Shown: positions 1-8,300 of the stretch, piece after piece
Position numbering within the stretch: the stretch's first letter is position 1
Layout of the letters: every line of letters starts with the position of its first letter
NCBI GenBank assembly: GCA_019637155.1
Contig: JAHBWE010000003.1
Location: 372,001-436,000, forward strand
DNA: 64,000 bases
Direction of reading: 5' to 3'
Source of the DNA: Labilithrix sp.
Lineage (GTDB): Bacteria; Myxococcota_A; Polyangia; Polyangiales; Polyangiaceae
Program-made: the position numbers and the translations under genes
Notes under the pieces: generated by a model
What the model was told of the DNA's origin: nothing
The model's database searches: none
The model's input: the letters and a program-made list of their open reading frames with translations, nothing else

Positions 1-556
1 AGTTCAGGATGACCTGCACGGTGTGGTCGCCCGGCGGCATCGAGCCGTTGAAGATCGGGATCTCCTTCTGGTCCGCGAGCGCGCCCGTGTCGTCCTGGCG
101 GTTGTACTGGACCGCGCCGTCGACGACGAAGAGCGCGCGCGTCAGGCGGAACGCGCTCGACATCTCGTTCTTGAACACGACCTCGGCGCGGGAGCCCGCG
201 GCGCCGCCGGAGATGATCGTGTCGGAGAGGAGGGCGAGCCGCGTGTGGCTGCGCCGGATCTGGTCCTTCAGCTCGTCGACGCGCTGCTCGAGGTCCTTGA
301 GGCGGACGGAGTAGGTCGCGCCGTCCATCGCGGGCTTCTCGGGGATCGGCACCGCCGGCTGCCCCGCCGCGCTCACGCCCGCGTCACCTTTCGCGTCCTT
401 GGCCGACGCCGGCGCGGCGGTCGCCGCGGTGGGGGTCGCCGCGCCCCCGTCCTTCGCTGCATCGGCGGGCTGCGCCCCCGCCGAAGGACCGAGAACACAC
501 AGGAAACCGAGGGCCACGGAGAACGAAACCAGAGCCCCGACAGCGCGACGACGCAT
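1..556 (-). CDS. Secreted coiled-coil protein of unknown function (3' truncated)
   Basis: The gene runs off the left edge of the window, so only about 185 N-terminal residues are seen, read from the ATG at 556. It opens with a signal peptide: Arg-rich start (MRRRAVGAL), a hydrophobic core, and a probable cleavage after SAGA before QPADAA. A linker rich in Ala, Lys and Asp covers about residues 28-65. A short amphipathic helix follows (LKDLEQRVDELKDQIRRSHT), then a beta-rich section with VVFKNEMSSAFRLTRALF and MPPGDHTVQVIL. This looks like a periplasmic protein with a coiled-coil stalk and an immunoglobulin-like end. I do not recognise a named family. It is divergent from the sigma-factor gene across 460 bp. 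Confidence 0.75.
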   Translation of the reverse strand, partial: MRRRAVGALVSFSVALGFLCVLGPSAGAQPADAAKDGGAATPTAATAAPASAKDAKGDAGVSAAGQPAVPIPEKPAMDGATYSVRLKDLEQRVDELKDQIRRSHTRLALLSDTIISGGAAGSRAEVVFKNEMSSAFRLTRALFVVDGAVQYNRQDDTGALADQKEIPIFNGSMPPGDHTVQVILN

Positions 557-730
557 GACGCGATTCCCTTTCAAGAAGCCGGATGAATGGCCCGAGCCCG
601 TGGACGCCACGAAACCGAACCGTTACCTCGACGAAGCGAGCACGAGTGTAGGCGTCCAGAAGGGTCCATGGCAACGGCCGCCCACCTGACCACTATCTCT
701 TCCGACACAGTTTGGTCGCCCTTCTCACCA

Positions 731-747
731 GCAATGCGACGCATTGC
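731..747. promoter_or_regulatory. Perfect 17-bp palindrome, possible operator
   Basis: GCAATGCG, one central A, then CGCATTGC: two perfect 8-bp arms. It lies 175 bp upstream of the first gene's start and 270 bp upstream of the sigma-factor start. The compact symmetry is typical of a dimeric repressor site rather than a terminator hairpin. No repressor gene is adjacent, so the role is inferred. Confidence 0.35.
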
Positions 748-762
748 ATCATTTGCCAGCCC

Positions 763-868
763 GGGGCCCCAGAAGCGGCCGCGCAAGCGGTCGCGAAGCG
801 TCCCGAGCGCGCAGCGCGAGGGCCGTGTCTGGGGTGGGGGTGTCGGGGGCGAAGCCCCCGACGTTGAG
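763..868 (-). repeat. Dispersed ~105-bp repeat, copy A
   Basis: One of four copies in the window (others at 24947-25049, 30262-30369 and 42856-42958). Copies A and D have the same orientation; B and C are inverted relative to them. Each copy has GGGGCCCCAGAAGCGGCCG at one end. A variable GC-rich palindromic middle follows, then GGGCCGTGTCTGGGG, and the other end is a hairpin of the type GGGGGCGAAGCCCCC followed by GACGTTGAG. All copies are in gaps between genes. Confidence 0.85.
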
Positions 869-1016
869 AAAGAGAACTTTGTTCGCGAAGGCCCGTCTCT
901 ATGGCCCATCGGACCCAAGGAAATGAGAATGCTCGTCACGAAGGGAGTAAAGTGGGCTGCGAGAGGCGCGCCATGGTGCGTGTGCCTCTCATGGCTGTTC
1001 CCGGAGCGATGCGAGC

Positions 1017-1637
1017 ATGACCGGCGTACCGAAGCGCTCGCAGGATCCGCCCGACGAAGCGCTGATGCTTCGCTACCAGGCGGGGGACGCTGCGGCGTTC
1101 GCCCAGCTCGTCCGGCGGCATCAGGGCGCGCTCTTCAATTTCGCGCTCCGCCAGGTCCGGGTCCCGCAAGTGGCGGAGGACGTGGTGCAGGAGTCGTTCG
1201 TCCGGGTCGTCCAGAACGCGGCCGACTTCAAGCACGAGGCGCGCTTCACCACGTGGGTCTACACGATCACGCGCAACCTCTGCATCGACCACCTGCGAAA
1301 GCGAGCGCTCCGCAAGCATCCGTCCCTCGACGAGTCGCGCGGAGAGGAGGGCGACGGACCGACCTTGGGTGAGCAAACGGCCGACCCGCGCGCCAGCGTC
1401 GAACGCGAGGCGACGGGCACCGAGCTCAAGGAGCGCATCGCGCTCGCGGTCGACAAGCTGCCCGACGAACAGCGCGAGGTCTTCCTCATGCGGGAGATCG
1501 CGAACCTGCCGTTCAAGGAGATCGCCGAGATCACCAACGTCCCCGAGAACACGGTCAAGAGCCGCATGCGCTATGCCTTGGAGAGGCTCCAGGAAGCGCT
1601 CGCCGAATACGAAGAATATGCCCGCGCCCTGCGCTGA
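1017..1637 (+). CDS. ECF-type RNA polymerase sigma factor (sigma-70 family)
   Basis: A 206-residue extracytoplasmic-function sigma factor that would direct RNA polymerase to a dedicated set of promoters. Region 2 spans about residues 18-95 (for example EDVVQESFVRVVQNAADF and the promoter-melting segment FTTWVYTITRNLCIDHLRKR). Region 4, with its helix-turn-helix, spans about residues 135-195 (LPDEQREVFLMREIANLPF, then VPENTVKSRMRYALERLQE). A charged linker with EEGDGPTLGEQ joins them. The next gene, 27 bp downstream on the same strand, is a zinc-finger membrane anti-sigma factor, which is the standard regulatory partner. The ATG at 1017 follows a purine-rich stretch. Confidence 0.95.
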   Translation: MTGVPKRSQDPPDEALMLRYQAGDAAAFAQLVRRHQGALFNFALRQVRVPQVAEDVVQESFVRVVQNAADFKHEARFTTWVYTITRNLCIDHLRKRALRKHPSLDESRGEEGDGPTLGEQTADPRASVEREATGTELKERIALAVDKLPDEQREVFLMREIANLPFKEIAEITNVPENTVKSRMRYALERLQEALAEYEEYARALR

Positions 1638-1664
1638 GAGACTTAACTAAAGGAACTGTCGAAG

Positions 1665-2921
1665 ATGGACTGCGAGAAGGCCGAACCCCTGCTGCTCGAC
1701 GAGCTCTACGAAGAGCTGGACGAGCTCACGAGCGCCGCCGTGAAGCGCCACGTGTCGGGGTGCGCCCGGTGCGCGGGTGTCTTCAACGGCATGCGGTCGG
1801 CGCGCAGCGCGGCGGCGCTCCCGATCATGGCGGTGCCGGTCGGGCTCGAGGAGAAGATCCTCGCCGCGGCGAAGGAAGCGGCGAAGCAGCAGAACAACGT
1901 CGTGCCGTTCAAGGCCAAGGTCTCGCGCGTCATCTCGATCGCGGGGAGCTGGGCCATGCGCCCGCAGACCGCGATGGCGGCGGTCTTCCTGCTCATGATC
2001 GGCACGAGCGCGTTCCTCATCCGCTCGAAGGACTACCGCAGCAACGACTCCGCCGTCTCCGTGACCGTCGCCGGCTCGCCCTCTCCGACCGCGGCCGGCG
2101 TCGCGCAGAGCGAGACGATCGACGATCGAGCCGCCGCGTCCGCGCACGGTCCGTCCGCGCCGCCCGTCACGCGCCCGCCGCCGATGCCCACCGTGGCGGC
2201 GATGGAAGCGCCCGCGGCCGCCGGTCCGGTCGATCGGATGGCGCGCGGCGATCTCGCGGAGAAGGAGCAGCAGGGGCAGGCGCTCGGCGCGCTCGGCGCC
2301 GACAAGGACGAAGGAAGCCACGCCGGCTACGGCGGAGCTCCGCCGCCCGCCGCGAACGCGGGGCCGCCCGCGGGCGCGCCGATGGCCGACGGCATGACCC
2401 AGCAGCCGGGCGCGATGGCGCGTCACGCGGGCAAGAACGACGATCCCTACAGCCTCGGCTCCGCCGCGTTCCAGGCTCGCAACTACGCCGAGGCGGCGAA
2501 GCAGTTCGACCTCGCCGCGAAGAGCGGCGATCGCAACGCCGAGCTCTGGGCGGCGGAGAGCGTGCGCGAGGGCCAGGGCTGCGCGATGGCGGTCGGCCGC
2601 TTCGAGGCGCTCGCGAACAAGGCGCCGGGGCAGTGGGTCGGCAACGAGGCCTCGCTCCGCGCCGCGAAGTGCCAGATCGCGCTCGGCCAGACCGACGCCG
2701 CGAAAACGCGCCTCGCCGCGCTCGCGCAGTCGTCCACCCATCAGCAGCAAGCGCAGGCTACGCAAAACGACCTGAACCAGGCCATCGCCGCGAAGAGCGG
2801 CAGCGCGACGGTGAAGGGCGCCGCCGCCGCTCCGCGCAAGGCCGCGGCGAAGCCCGCTCCGCTCGCGCCGCGCAGCGAGGCGAGCGAGGCGGAGAAGAAG
2901 GCCGTCGACCACGGCTACTGA
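1665..2921 (+). CDS. Membrane anti-sigma factor with zinc-finger domain and TPR-like periplasmic part
   Basis: This 418-residue protein most likely binds and silences the sigma factor encoded just upstream. The N-terminal ZAS/zf-HC2 domain carries the motif HVSGCARC (His-x3-Cys-x2-Cys, about residues 28-35). A single membrane helix follows at about residues 100-122 (MAAVFLLMIGTSAFLI). The long Ala/Pro/Gly-rich region (about 130-265) is probably periplasmic. It ends in helical repeats resembling tetratricopeptides (DPYSLGSAAFQARNYAEAAK, then FEALANKAPGQWVGNEASLR). The large C-terminal part goes well beyond a minimal anti-sigma factor and may sense a signal through protein contacts. The next gene starts 3 bp downstream, so the three genes probably form one transcript. 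Confidence 0.88.
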   Translation: MDCEKAEPLLLDELYEELDELTSAAVKRHVSGCARCAGVFNGMRSARSAAALPIMAVPVGLEEKILAAAKEAAKQQNNVVPFKAKVSRVISIAGSWAMRPQTAMAAVFLLMIGTSAFLIRSKDYRSNDSAVSVTVAGSPSPTAAGVAQSETIDDRAAASAHGPSAPPVTRPPPMPTVAAMEAPAAAGPVDRMARGDLAEKEQQGQALGALGADKDEGSHAGYGGAPPPAANAGPPAGAPMADGMTQQPGAMARHAGKNDDPYSLGSAAFQARNYAEAAKQFDLAAKSGDRNAELWAAESVREGQGCAMAVGRFEALANKAPGQWVGNEASLRAAKCQIALGQTDAAKTRLAALAQSSTHQQQAQATQNDLNQAIAAKSGSATVKGAAAAPRKAAAKPAPLAPRSEASEAEKKAVDHGY

Positions 2922-2924
2922 CGA

Positions 2925-3518
2925 ATGCTCGCGGATCCGCTCGCGCTCTGGGCCAAGCTCGACGCGGAGCGCGCGCTCCATCCCGCCGATCGCGCCGTCC
3001 TCGACAAGACCGAGCCGGCGCGCTCCCTCGTCGCGGAGCTCCTCCCGAACGGTCACGCGCGCGACCTCTGGAGCGCGTGCGCCCTCCTCGGCCGGATGAT
3101 GGCGGACGAAGGTGCCTCCCCTTCCCTCGCCGCCGCGACGATCGACAACGCCGCGACCGCGCTCGCGCCCGTCGACGCGGCGCGCGTCGCCGCCGCCCGC
3201 GCTTCGCTGCTCGAGGGCTACGTCGCGGCCGCGCGCGAGCACGAGCTCCACGCGAGCCTCGCGGCGTGGGAGTACCCGCGCTGCGTCGTCACGATCGAGG
3301 AGGGCGTCGTCGCGGTCGCGTGCGGCCGTTCCGCCGACGACGCCGACGGCCTCGCCGCGTGGGCGGAGCGCGTCGCCCGCGCGCTCACGAAGGCGAAGGT
3401 GAAGCGCGCCATCCTCGCCGGCGACGACCGCGCGAAGTCCGAGCTCGCGAGCGCGCTCGAGCTGGTGGGCATCGCGCTCGGCCCCGCCCCGAAGCGCTGG
3501 CTCCCCTGGCGCCGCTAA
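2925..3518 (+). CDS. Conserved-looking protein of unknown function in the sigma/anti-sigma operon
   Basis: A 197-residue, Ala-rich, mainly helical soluble protein with no signal peptide or membrane helix and no motif I recognise. The last third alternates strand and helix (YPRCVVTIEEGVVAVACG, then VKRAILAGDDRAKSELASAL) and could be a small alpha/beta domain. The ATG lies 3 bp after the anti-sigma stop, which implies translational coupling and a shared regulatory context. Codon use matches its neighbours. The stop is followed directly by the hairpin repeat at 3521, which probably ends the operon. Confidence 0.7.
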   Translation: MLADPLALWAKLDAERALHPADRAVLDKTEPARSLVAELLPNGHARDLWSACALLGRMMADEGASPSLAAATIDNAATALAPVDAARVAAARASLLEGYVAAAREHELHASLAAWEYPRCVVTIEEGVVAVACGRSADDADGLAAWAERVARALTKAKVKRAILAGDDRAKSELASALELVGIALGPAPKRWLPWRR

Positions 3519-3520
3519 AG

Positions 3521-3602
3521 TCTTCAACGCAGGGGCTGCGCCCCTGCACCCCGCTCGCACGATGCAGAAAAACGTCGGAACGTTTTTCTGCCGCGTGCTC
3601 GC
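3521..3602 (+). repeat. ~80-bp hairpin repeat, copy 1, acting as terminator between convergent genes
   Basis: The element fills the whole gap between two convergent stop codons (3518 and 3604). It contains two hairpins. One is GCAGGGG-CTGCG-CCCCTGC (3529-3547). The other is an A/T-rich perfect stem, CAGAAAAACGT-CGGA-ACGTTTTTCTG (3565-3590), which has a T-run on either strand and looks like a bidirectional intrinsic terminator. An inverted copy lies at 5277-5360 on the other side of the DUF6311 gene. Confidence 0.85.
3565..3590. terminator. Bidirectional intrinsic terminator
   Basis: Perfect 11-bp stem with a 4-nt CGGA loop. Five T residues fall near the 3' side of the stem on both strands. 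It lies between the stop codons of the unknown gene ending at 3518 and the DUF6311 gene ending at 3604. Confidence 0.75.
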
Positions 3603-3603
3603 T

Positions 3604-5247
3604 CTACAGGGGGTGGTGGGTCGTGAGGAGCTTGGCGAGATCGGTGTTTGGGGAGGCTACGCAGATCGTGGTGTCGGGCTCGAGGCGGCCGCAGGTTGCG
3701 CCGGCGGCGCGGAAGGGCGCGACGTCCTCGGGGCGGGAGAGGACGTAGATCGTCGCGGCGTCGAGGCGACCGGATTCCACGTCGCGCGTCAGCTCGGCGC
3801 ACGCGCGCTTCGCCGCGGCGCGGTTGATGCGCGCGAAGTATCCGCTGTTGAAGGTGAGCCCGGAGAGGTACGCGCGGTACGCGTAGCGGATGCTGAGGTC
3901 CTCGTCCCACGGCGTGCACGCTCTCCAGATCTCCATCGGATAGAGCGCGAGGTGCCGGTAGTCGCCGCGCGCGCTCTCCCATCCCGCCGCGTAGGGCGCG
4001 CCGGACGGCTTGCTCGCGAACTTCGGCCGGACGTGGTCGGGCTGCGCATCGACGATCTGGAGCGCGAGCGCGACGGCCATGATCGCGGCGGCGATCGCGG
4101 GGCGGGCGGAGAACGCGCGAACGACGATCGCGATCGCGACGAGGAGGGCGACGTACGAGAACGTCCAGACGAAACGACCGGACGAGCGGAGCGGGCTCAA
4201 GATCGACGAGAGCCCCGGCGGGAACCAGGGGATCATCGCGAAGACCGCGAGCCCGAGCGATGCCCAGCGGAGGGGACGCGGGAGGAACGAGAGGTCGAGG
4301 CCGCTCCGCCTCTCTCGAACGAAGGCGACGCAAGCCGCGACGACGAGCGCCACGCCGCCGAGGCCGAGATAGGCGAAGCCCTCGTACTGCGATTTGCCGG
4401 AGGGCAGCGCCGGCAGCACGCGCGAGTGCCCCATCGAGTCGAAGAGCGTCAGCGGCGACGCCGAGAACTCCCCGATCCCTCCCGCGCCCGGATCGACCCC
4501 GCCGCCGAAGTACCCGATGAGGAGGAAGACGACGAGCACGGCGATCGAAGAGCCCGCGCTCCATCCGAGGAGCTCCCGCCGCGAGAGGGCTCCGCGCGCG
4601 TGGTGGTGGTAGAAGAGGCCGACGCCGAGCACGAGCGCCATGATCGCGAGGTACGGGTGGATCCCCGCCGCGAGCAGGACGACGCCCACCATCGCGCGCC
4701 GCGCGCGGGCGTGCGCGCCCGGCGCGAGGTGGAGCCCGATCGCGGCGAGCAGGAGGAAGTGCGAGCAGAGCGTGTCGTGCGCGAGCCGCTGCAAGAGCGC
4801 CGGCGCGGTCGCGAACATCAACCCGCCGAGGAGCGGAACGAGGTGGCCCTTCGCGACCGACGCGACGAGCCGCGCGCCGAAGAACCCTTGGAGCGCGAAG
4901 CACAGCCCCAGCCACGGTCCGATGTACTGGACCTCGAGCGGCAGGAGCGACGACAGCGGCTTGAGCGCGATCGCGACGATCGGGTTCGAGTCCGTGTAGC
5001 CGACCGACGTGCCGAGCGGATACGCCGCGCCGCGGATCGCGCCGAGCGGAAAGTGCCACCCGTCCTTACGAAAGAAGAGCCACCCGAGAACGTGCTGCGC
5101 CCAGTCCGACGAGAGCAACCAGTCGAGCCGCGTCGGCGACAGCGCCCCCGCCCCCCCGTGCCACGCAAACCACCCAAGGCCCCCAACCCCCGCCACGACC
5201 GAAACACCGAGCCGACCAGAATCGCGCAGCCCCGACGCATCGCTCAT
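3604..5247 (-). CDS. Polytopic membrane protein, DUF6311 family (putative membrane glycosyltransferase)
   Basis: A 547-residue integral membrane protein with about ten hydrophobic segments. The N-terminal region after the first helix carries the characteristic SSDWAQHVLGWLFFRKD and WHFPLG, then YTDSNPIVAIALKPLSSLLP. These resemble DUF6311 proteins, which are built like GT-C glycosyltransferases (acidic residues in the first periplasmic loop, then many helices). The C-terminal about 130 residues form a soluble domain (YPMEIWRACTPWDEDLSIRY). A role in transferring sugars from lipid carriers to envelope glycans is inferred from the fold class only. The gene is isolated, convergent with the operon ending at 3518, and bracketed by inverted copies of an ~80-bp repeat. 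Confidence 0.75.
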   Translation of the reverse strand: MSDASGLRDSGRLGVSVVAGVGGLGWFAWHGGAGALSPTRLDWLLSSDWAQHVLGWLFFRKDGWHFPLGAIRGAAYPLGTSVGYTDSNPIVAIALKPLSSLLPLEVQYIGPWLGLCFALQGFFGARLVASVAKGHLVPLLGGLMFATAPALLQRLAHDTLCSHFLLLAAIGLHLAPGAHARARRAMVGVVLLAAGIHPYLAIMALVLGVGLFYHHHARGALSRRELLGWSAGSSIAVLVVFLLIGYFGGGVDPGAGGIGEFSASPLTLFDSMGHSRVLPALPSGKSQYEGFAYLGLGGVALVVAACVAFVRERRSGLDLSFLPRPLRWASLGLAVFAMIPWFPPGLSSILSPLRSSGRFVWTFSYVALLVAIAIVVRAFSARPAIAAAIMAVALALQIVDAQPDHVRPKFASKPSGAPYAAGWESARGDYRHLALYPMEIWRACTPWDEDLSIRYAYRAYLSGLTFNSGYFARINRAAAKRACAELTRDVESGRLDAATIYVLSRPEDVAPFRAAGATCGRLEPDTTICVASPNTDLAKLLTTHHPL

Positions 5248-5276
5248 GCACCGAAGAGGCTACGCGAGCCCGTCAC

Positions 5277-5360
5277 AGCGAGCGCGCGGCAGAAAAACGT
5301 TCCGACGTTTTTCTGCATCGCGCGAGCGGGGTGCAGGGGCGAAGCCCCTGCGCTGAAAAC
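5277..5360 (-). repeat. ~80-bp hairpin repeat, copy 2 (inverted relative to copy 1)
   Basis: Read on the minus strand this matches 3521-3602 almost base for base. It has the same GC hairpin (CAGGGGCTTCGCCCCTG) and the same A/T stem (5290-5315), differing at only a few positions. It begins directly after the stop codon of the beta-propeller gene (5361-5363) and probably terminates that transcript before the DUF6311 promoter. Confidence 0.85.
5290..5315. terminator. Intrinsic terminator in repeat copy 2
   Basis: Perfect stem CAGAAAAACGT-TCCG-ACGTTTTTCTG, the reverse complement of the stem at 3565-3590. It lies about 45 bp downstream of the beta-propeller stop codon on the minus strand. Confidence 0.7.
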
Positions 5361-8300
5361 TCACCAGCGAAGCGTCTGGAGCCCCCACTCGCCGAGCGAG
5401 GCGATGCCGCGGTCGGGGCCGAGGAGGACGTGCCAGCTGTAGCCGTAGCCGCGGAGCTCCGAGGACGAGAGGAGCTTCGGCGTCGCGCTCGTCGTGTCGT
5501 AGACGCCGATGCCGTTCTCCTGCCACAGCGCCACCTTCGCGCCGCTCGCCGCGAGCGGCCAGCGCGCCTGGCCGACGAGCTCGCTCACGATCCCGAGCTT
5601 GCCCGCGCGGAGGCCGCCGATCGCCCAGAGGCCACCCTCCTCCAGGACCGGCGGGTCGTAGTAGCCGCCGGGTCCCGGGTTGTAGTTGCGGTAGTCGTAG
5701 ATGCGCTCGTGCGTGACGTAGATGCGGTCCTCCGCGAGCTGCACGCCCCAGAAGTGCTGCGACGGCGGCGTGTACGTCTGGCGCAACGTCACCTTCGTGT
5801 CGGTGACGTCGGCGAGCTTGAAGTCGCGAGCGACGCGGACGCAGGCGCTGTTCTCCCAGTCGAACCAGCCGCGCGTGTACCAGTCACACTGGCTGTAGTC
5901 CGTCGCCGGCGTCCTCGTCACGCGGTAGTCCGTCGTCACGATGCGCGACGACGGCGCGTCGACGTGGAGGAGCGAGCCGGGGACGTTCACCGTCGCGAGC
6001 TGCTTCGTCGTCCCGGCGAGGTTCACGCGGTCCATGTAGAAGCGGACCTTCCCCTTCGTCGTCGGCGACGGGACCCAGCGCGACGTGAGGACGGTCGTGC
6101 CCATCACGTGGAGCGGCGTCGTGCCGAGGCTCGGCGGGAGCACCACCGGCCGCTCGTGCACGAGCTGCGTCGGATCGGCGAAGTCGATGACGTGGAGCTT
6201 CCGGCGATACTCGTAGTGGTACTCCTTCTTCGGGCCGCCGGAGCCGCTGGAGCTGCTGGAGCCGTAGTAGTCCGGCTCGTACGGCCTGCCGTTCTCGTCG
6301 ACGTACTCCGTCACCACCTCGAGGTACGCGAGCTTCGAGCCGACCTGCACGTACGCGTCGCCGGAGCCGACGAGGCCGCCGTTGTAGTAGCCGCCGTAGA
6401 AGCCGTAGCCGTCGAGGCCGACGCCGCAACCGCCGTAGTAGCCGTAACCGCCGTAGACCGGACGCGTGAGCGGGACGGAGGTGCGACCGACGATCTTCGG
6501 CGCGGCCGGGTTCGACGTGTCGATCGCGGCGACGATGACGTGCCCCGCGTCCGTCGACTGGTAGTCGTACTTGTAGACCGGCAGCGTCATCCACACCGTG
6601 CTGCCGCGCGAGAAGAGGCGCGCGTCGTACCACGCCGTCCACGACGAGTAGCCGTAGGAGCACTGCTGCTGCGGCGCCGCGAGCTCCGCGAGCGACACCT
6701 TGCCGACCGCGTTCGCGTCGTCGGCGTTGTCCTTCGGCGTGAGCGCGAGCATCGCCTCGCCCGACCACCAGTCGTTCGTGATCGCGGCGATGTGCGTCGG
6801 CGTCTCGACCATGCGGTACGCCGGGTTCGAGAGATCGAGCTCGTCGAGGCGGGCCGGAGCGTCCCGCTTCGCGATGTCGAAGGTCGTCACGTTGCGATCC
6901 GACATGCCGAGGAGGCGCCCGCCGGGGAGCACCATCGCGCGCTTCGGCTGGCCGCGGTTCGGCGCGAGGCCGCGGAGCGTGAGGCCCGTCTTCGCGTAGT
7001 CGATGATCTGGATGCCGTTCTGCGCCTGCTCGCAGGTCGCGCCGTCCCAGCGCCCGTAGCTCGCGAACGGGACGAGGATCGTCCCCTCCTCGTCGAGGAC
7101 GCGGATCGCTTTGTGGATGCGATCGGCGTCGGCCGCGATGTGGCCGCCGCTCCCGAAGGCGACGCGCGTGAGCATCGTCGGGTTCTCGAGGTCGCTCACG
7201 TCGAAGAGCGACACCGCGAGCTTGCCGCCCCAGTTCATCTGGTCGTAGCCGAAGCCGACGAGGCGATCGCCGCGCGGCTCCATGTGGAAGATCCAGCCCG
7301 GCATCTCGAGCGCGGCGGCCTGCTTCGGCTGCGCCGGGTTCGAGAGGTCGATCGTGTAGAGCGGGTCCGTCTGCTGCGCCGTGATCGCGTAGCCGCGAAC
7401 GCCGTCGAAGCGCACGCTCCGCAGCGACTCGGGCTCCGGCAGAATCAGCTCGGTCTGCCCGAGCGGCGTGATGCTCGCCGCGCTCGTCACCGTGAACGTC
7501 TGCACGCGCGGGTTGATCGTGCCGTTGGGGCCCCACCATCCGTTGCCGTACTGGCTCACGACGCGGAGCACGCCCTCGTGCTCGTCCATCTGCCAGCGGC
7601 TGTTGATGCTCCCCGCGATCGCGACGTCGGCGCCGCGCTTCAGCTTCCCGGACATGTCCGAGATGTCGACGACCTGGATGACGGAGCCGCGGTTCGCGTC
7701 GCCGCCCGACCAGTCCCAGGAGGGACCGCCGATGTACATCCGCTGGTTCGTCGCGCTCACGCTGCGCTGCCACCAGCTGTAGTCCTTGCGCGGCGCGCGG
7801 AACGCGATCTGATCGATCTTCGCGACGCTCGTACCGCCCACCGCGAACGAGGTCACCGTCGTCGACGGGAGCTCGTTGCAGTTCCAGCAGTAGCCGTTCT
7901 CGAACGTGACGAGGTAGAGCGAGCTCCCGACGAGGCGCGAGTCGGCGATCGAGCCCGGGACGTCGTAGTGACCGACCTCGGTGATCTTCGCGGGGTTCGT
8001 GACGTCGAGCTCGAGGAGCTCGCTCGTCTGCACCCACTTGCCGCCCCTGCCGTCCTGGATCCAGCGGCCGAAGTCGTTCAGCATCACGTGCGCGCGCCCG
8101 TTCTCGACGTACATCTCGAACGGCACGCCGTCGGTGCGCTTGCGACCGAGCAGGCGAAGGTGCGTCGGATCCGAGACGTCGACGACGGCGAGACCGCCGT
8201 ACTGCGAGAGCGCGTAGAGACGGTTGCCATCCAGCTTGACGATGTCAGCCTCCTGGATCGCGCGCGACGCGCTCTCGCCCGCAGGAGGGGCCGGACCGCC

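Larger units (their letters stand above)
557..1016. other. Intergenic region between divergent genes with a repeat and a palindrome
   Basis: This 460-bp gap separates the minus-strand secreted protein from the plus-strand sigma factor. It holds a perfect 17-bp palindrome (731-747) and one copy of the ~105-bp dispersed repeat (763-868). A looser inverted repeat (arms 961-967 and 984-990) lies just before the sigma-factor start. No convincing gene was found. Promoters for both flanking genes should lie here, but no clear -35/-10 pair is visible. Confidence 0.6.

Noticed and set aside
3562..5442. Long plus-strand open frame over the DUF6311 gene
   Set aside because: Arg-rich composition with no domain; it is the complement of a real membrane-protein gene in GC-rich DNA. 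The similar peptides at its two ends only reflect the inverted repeat.
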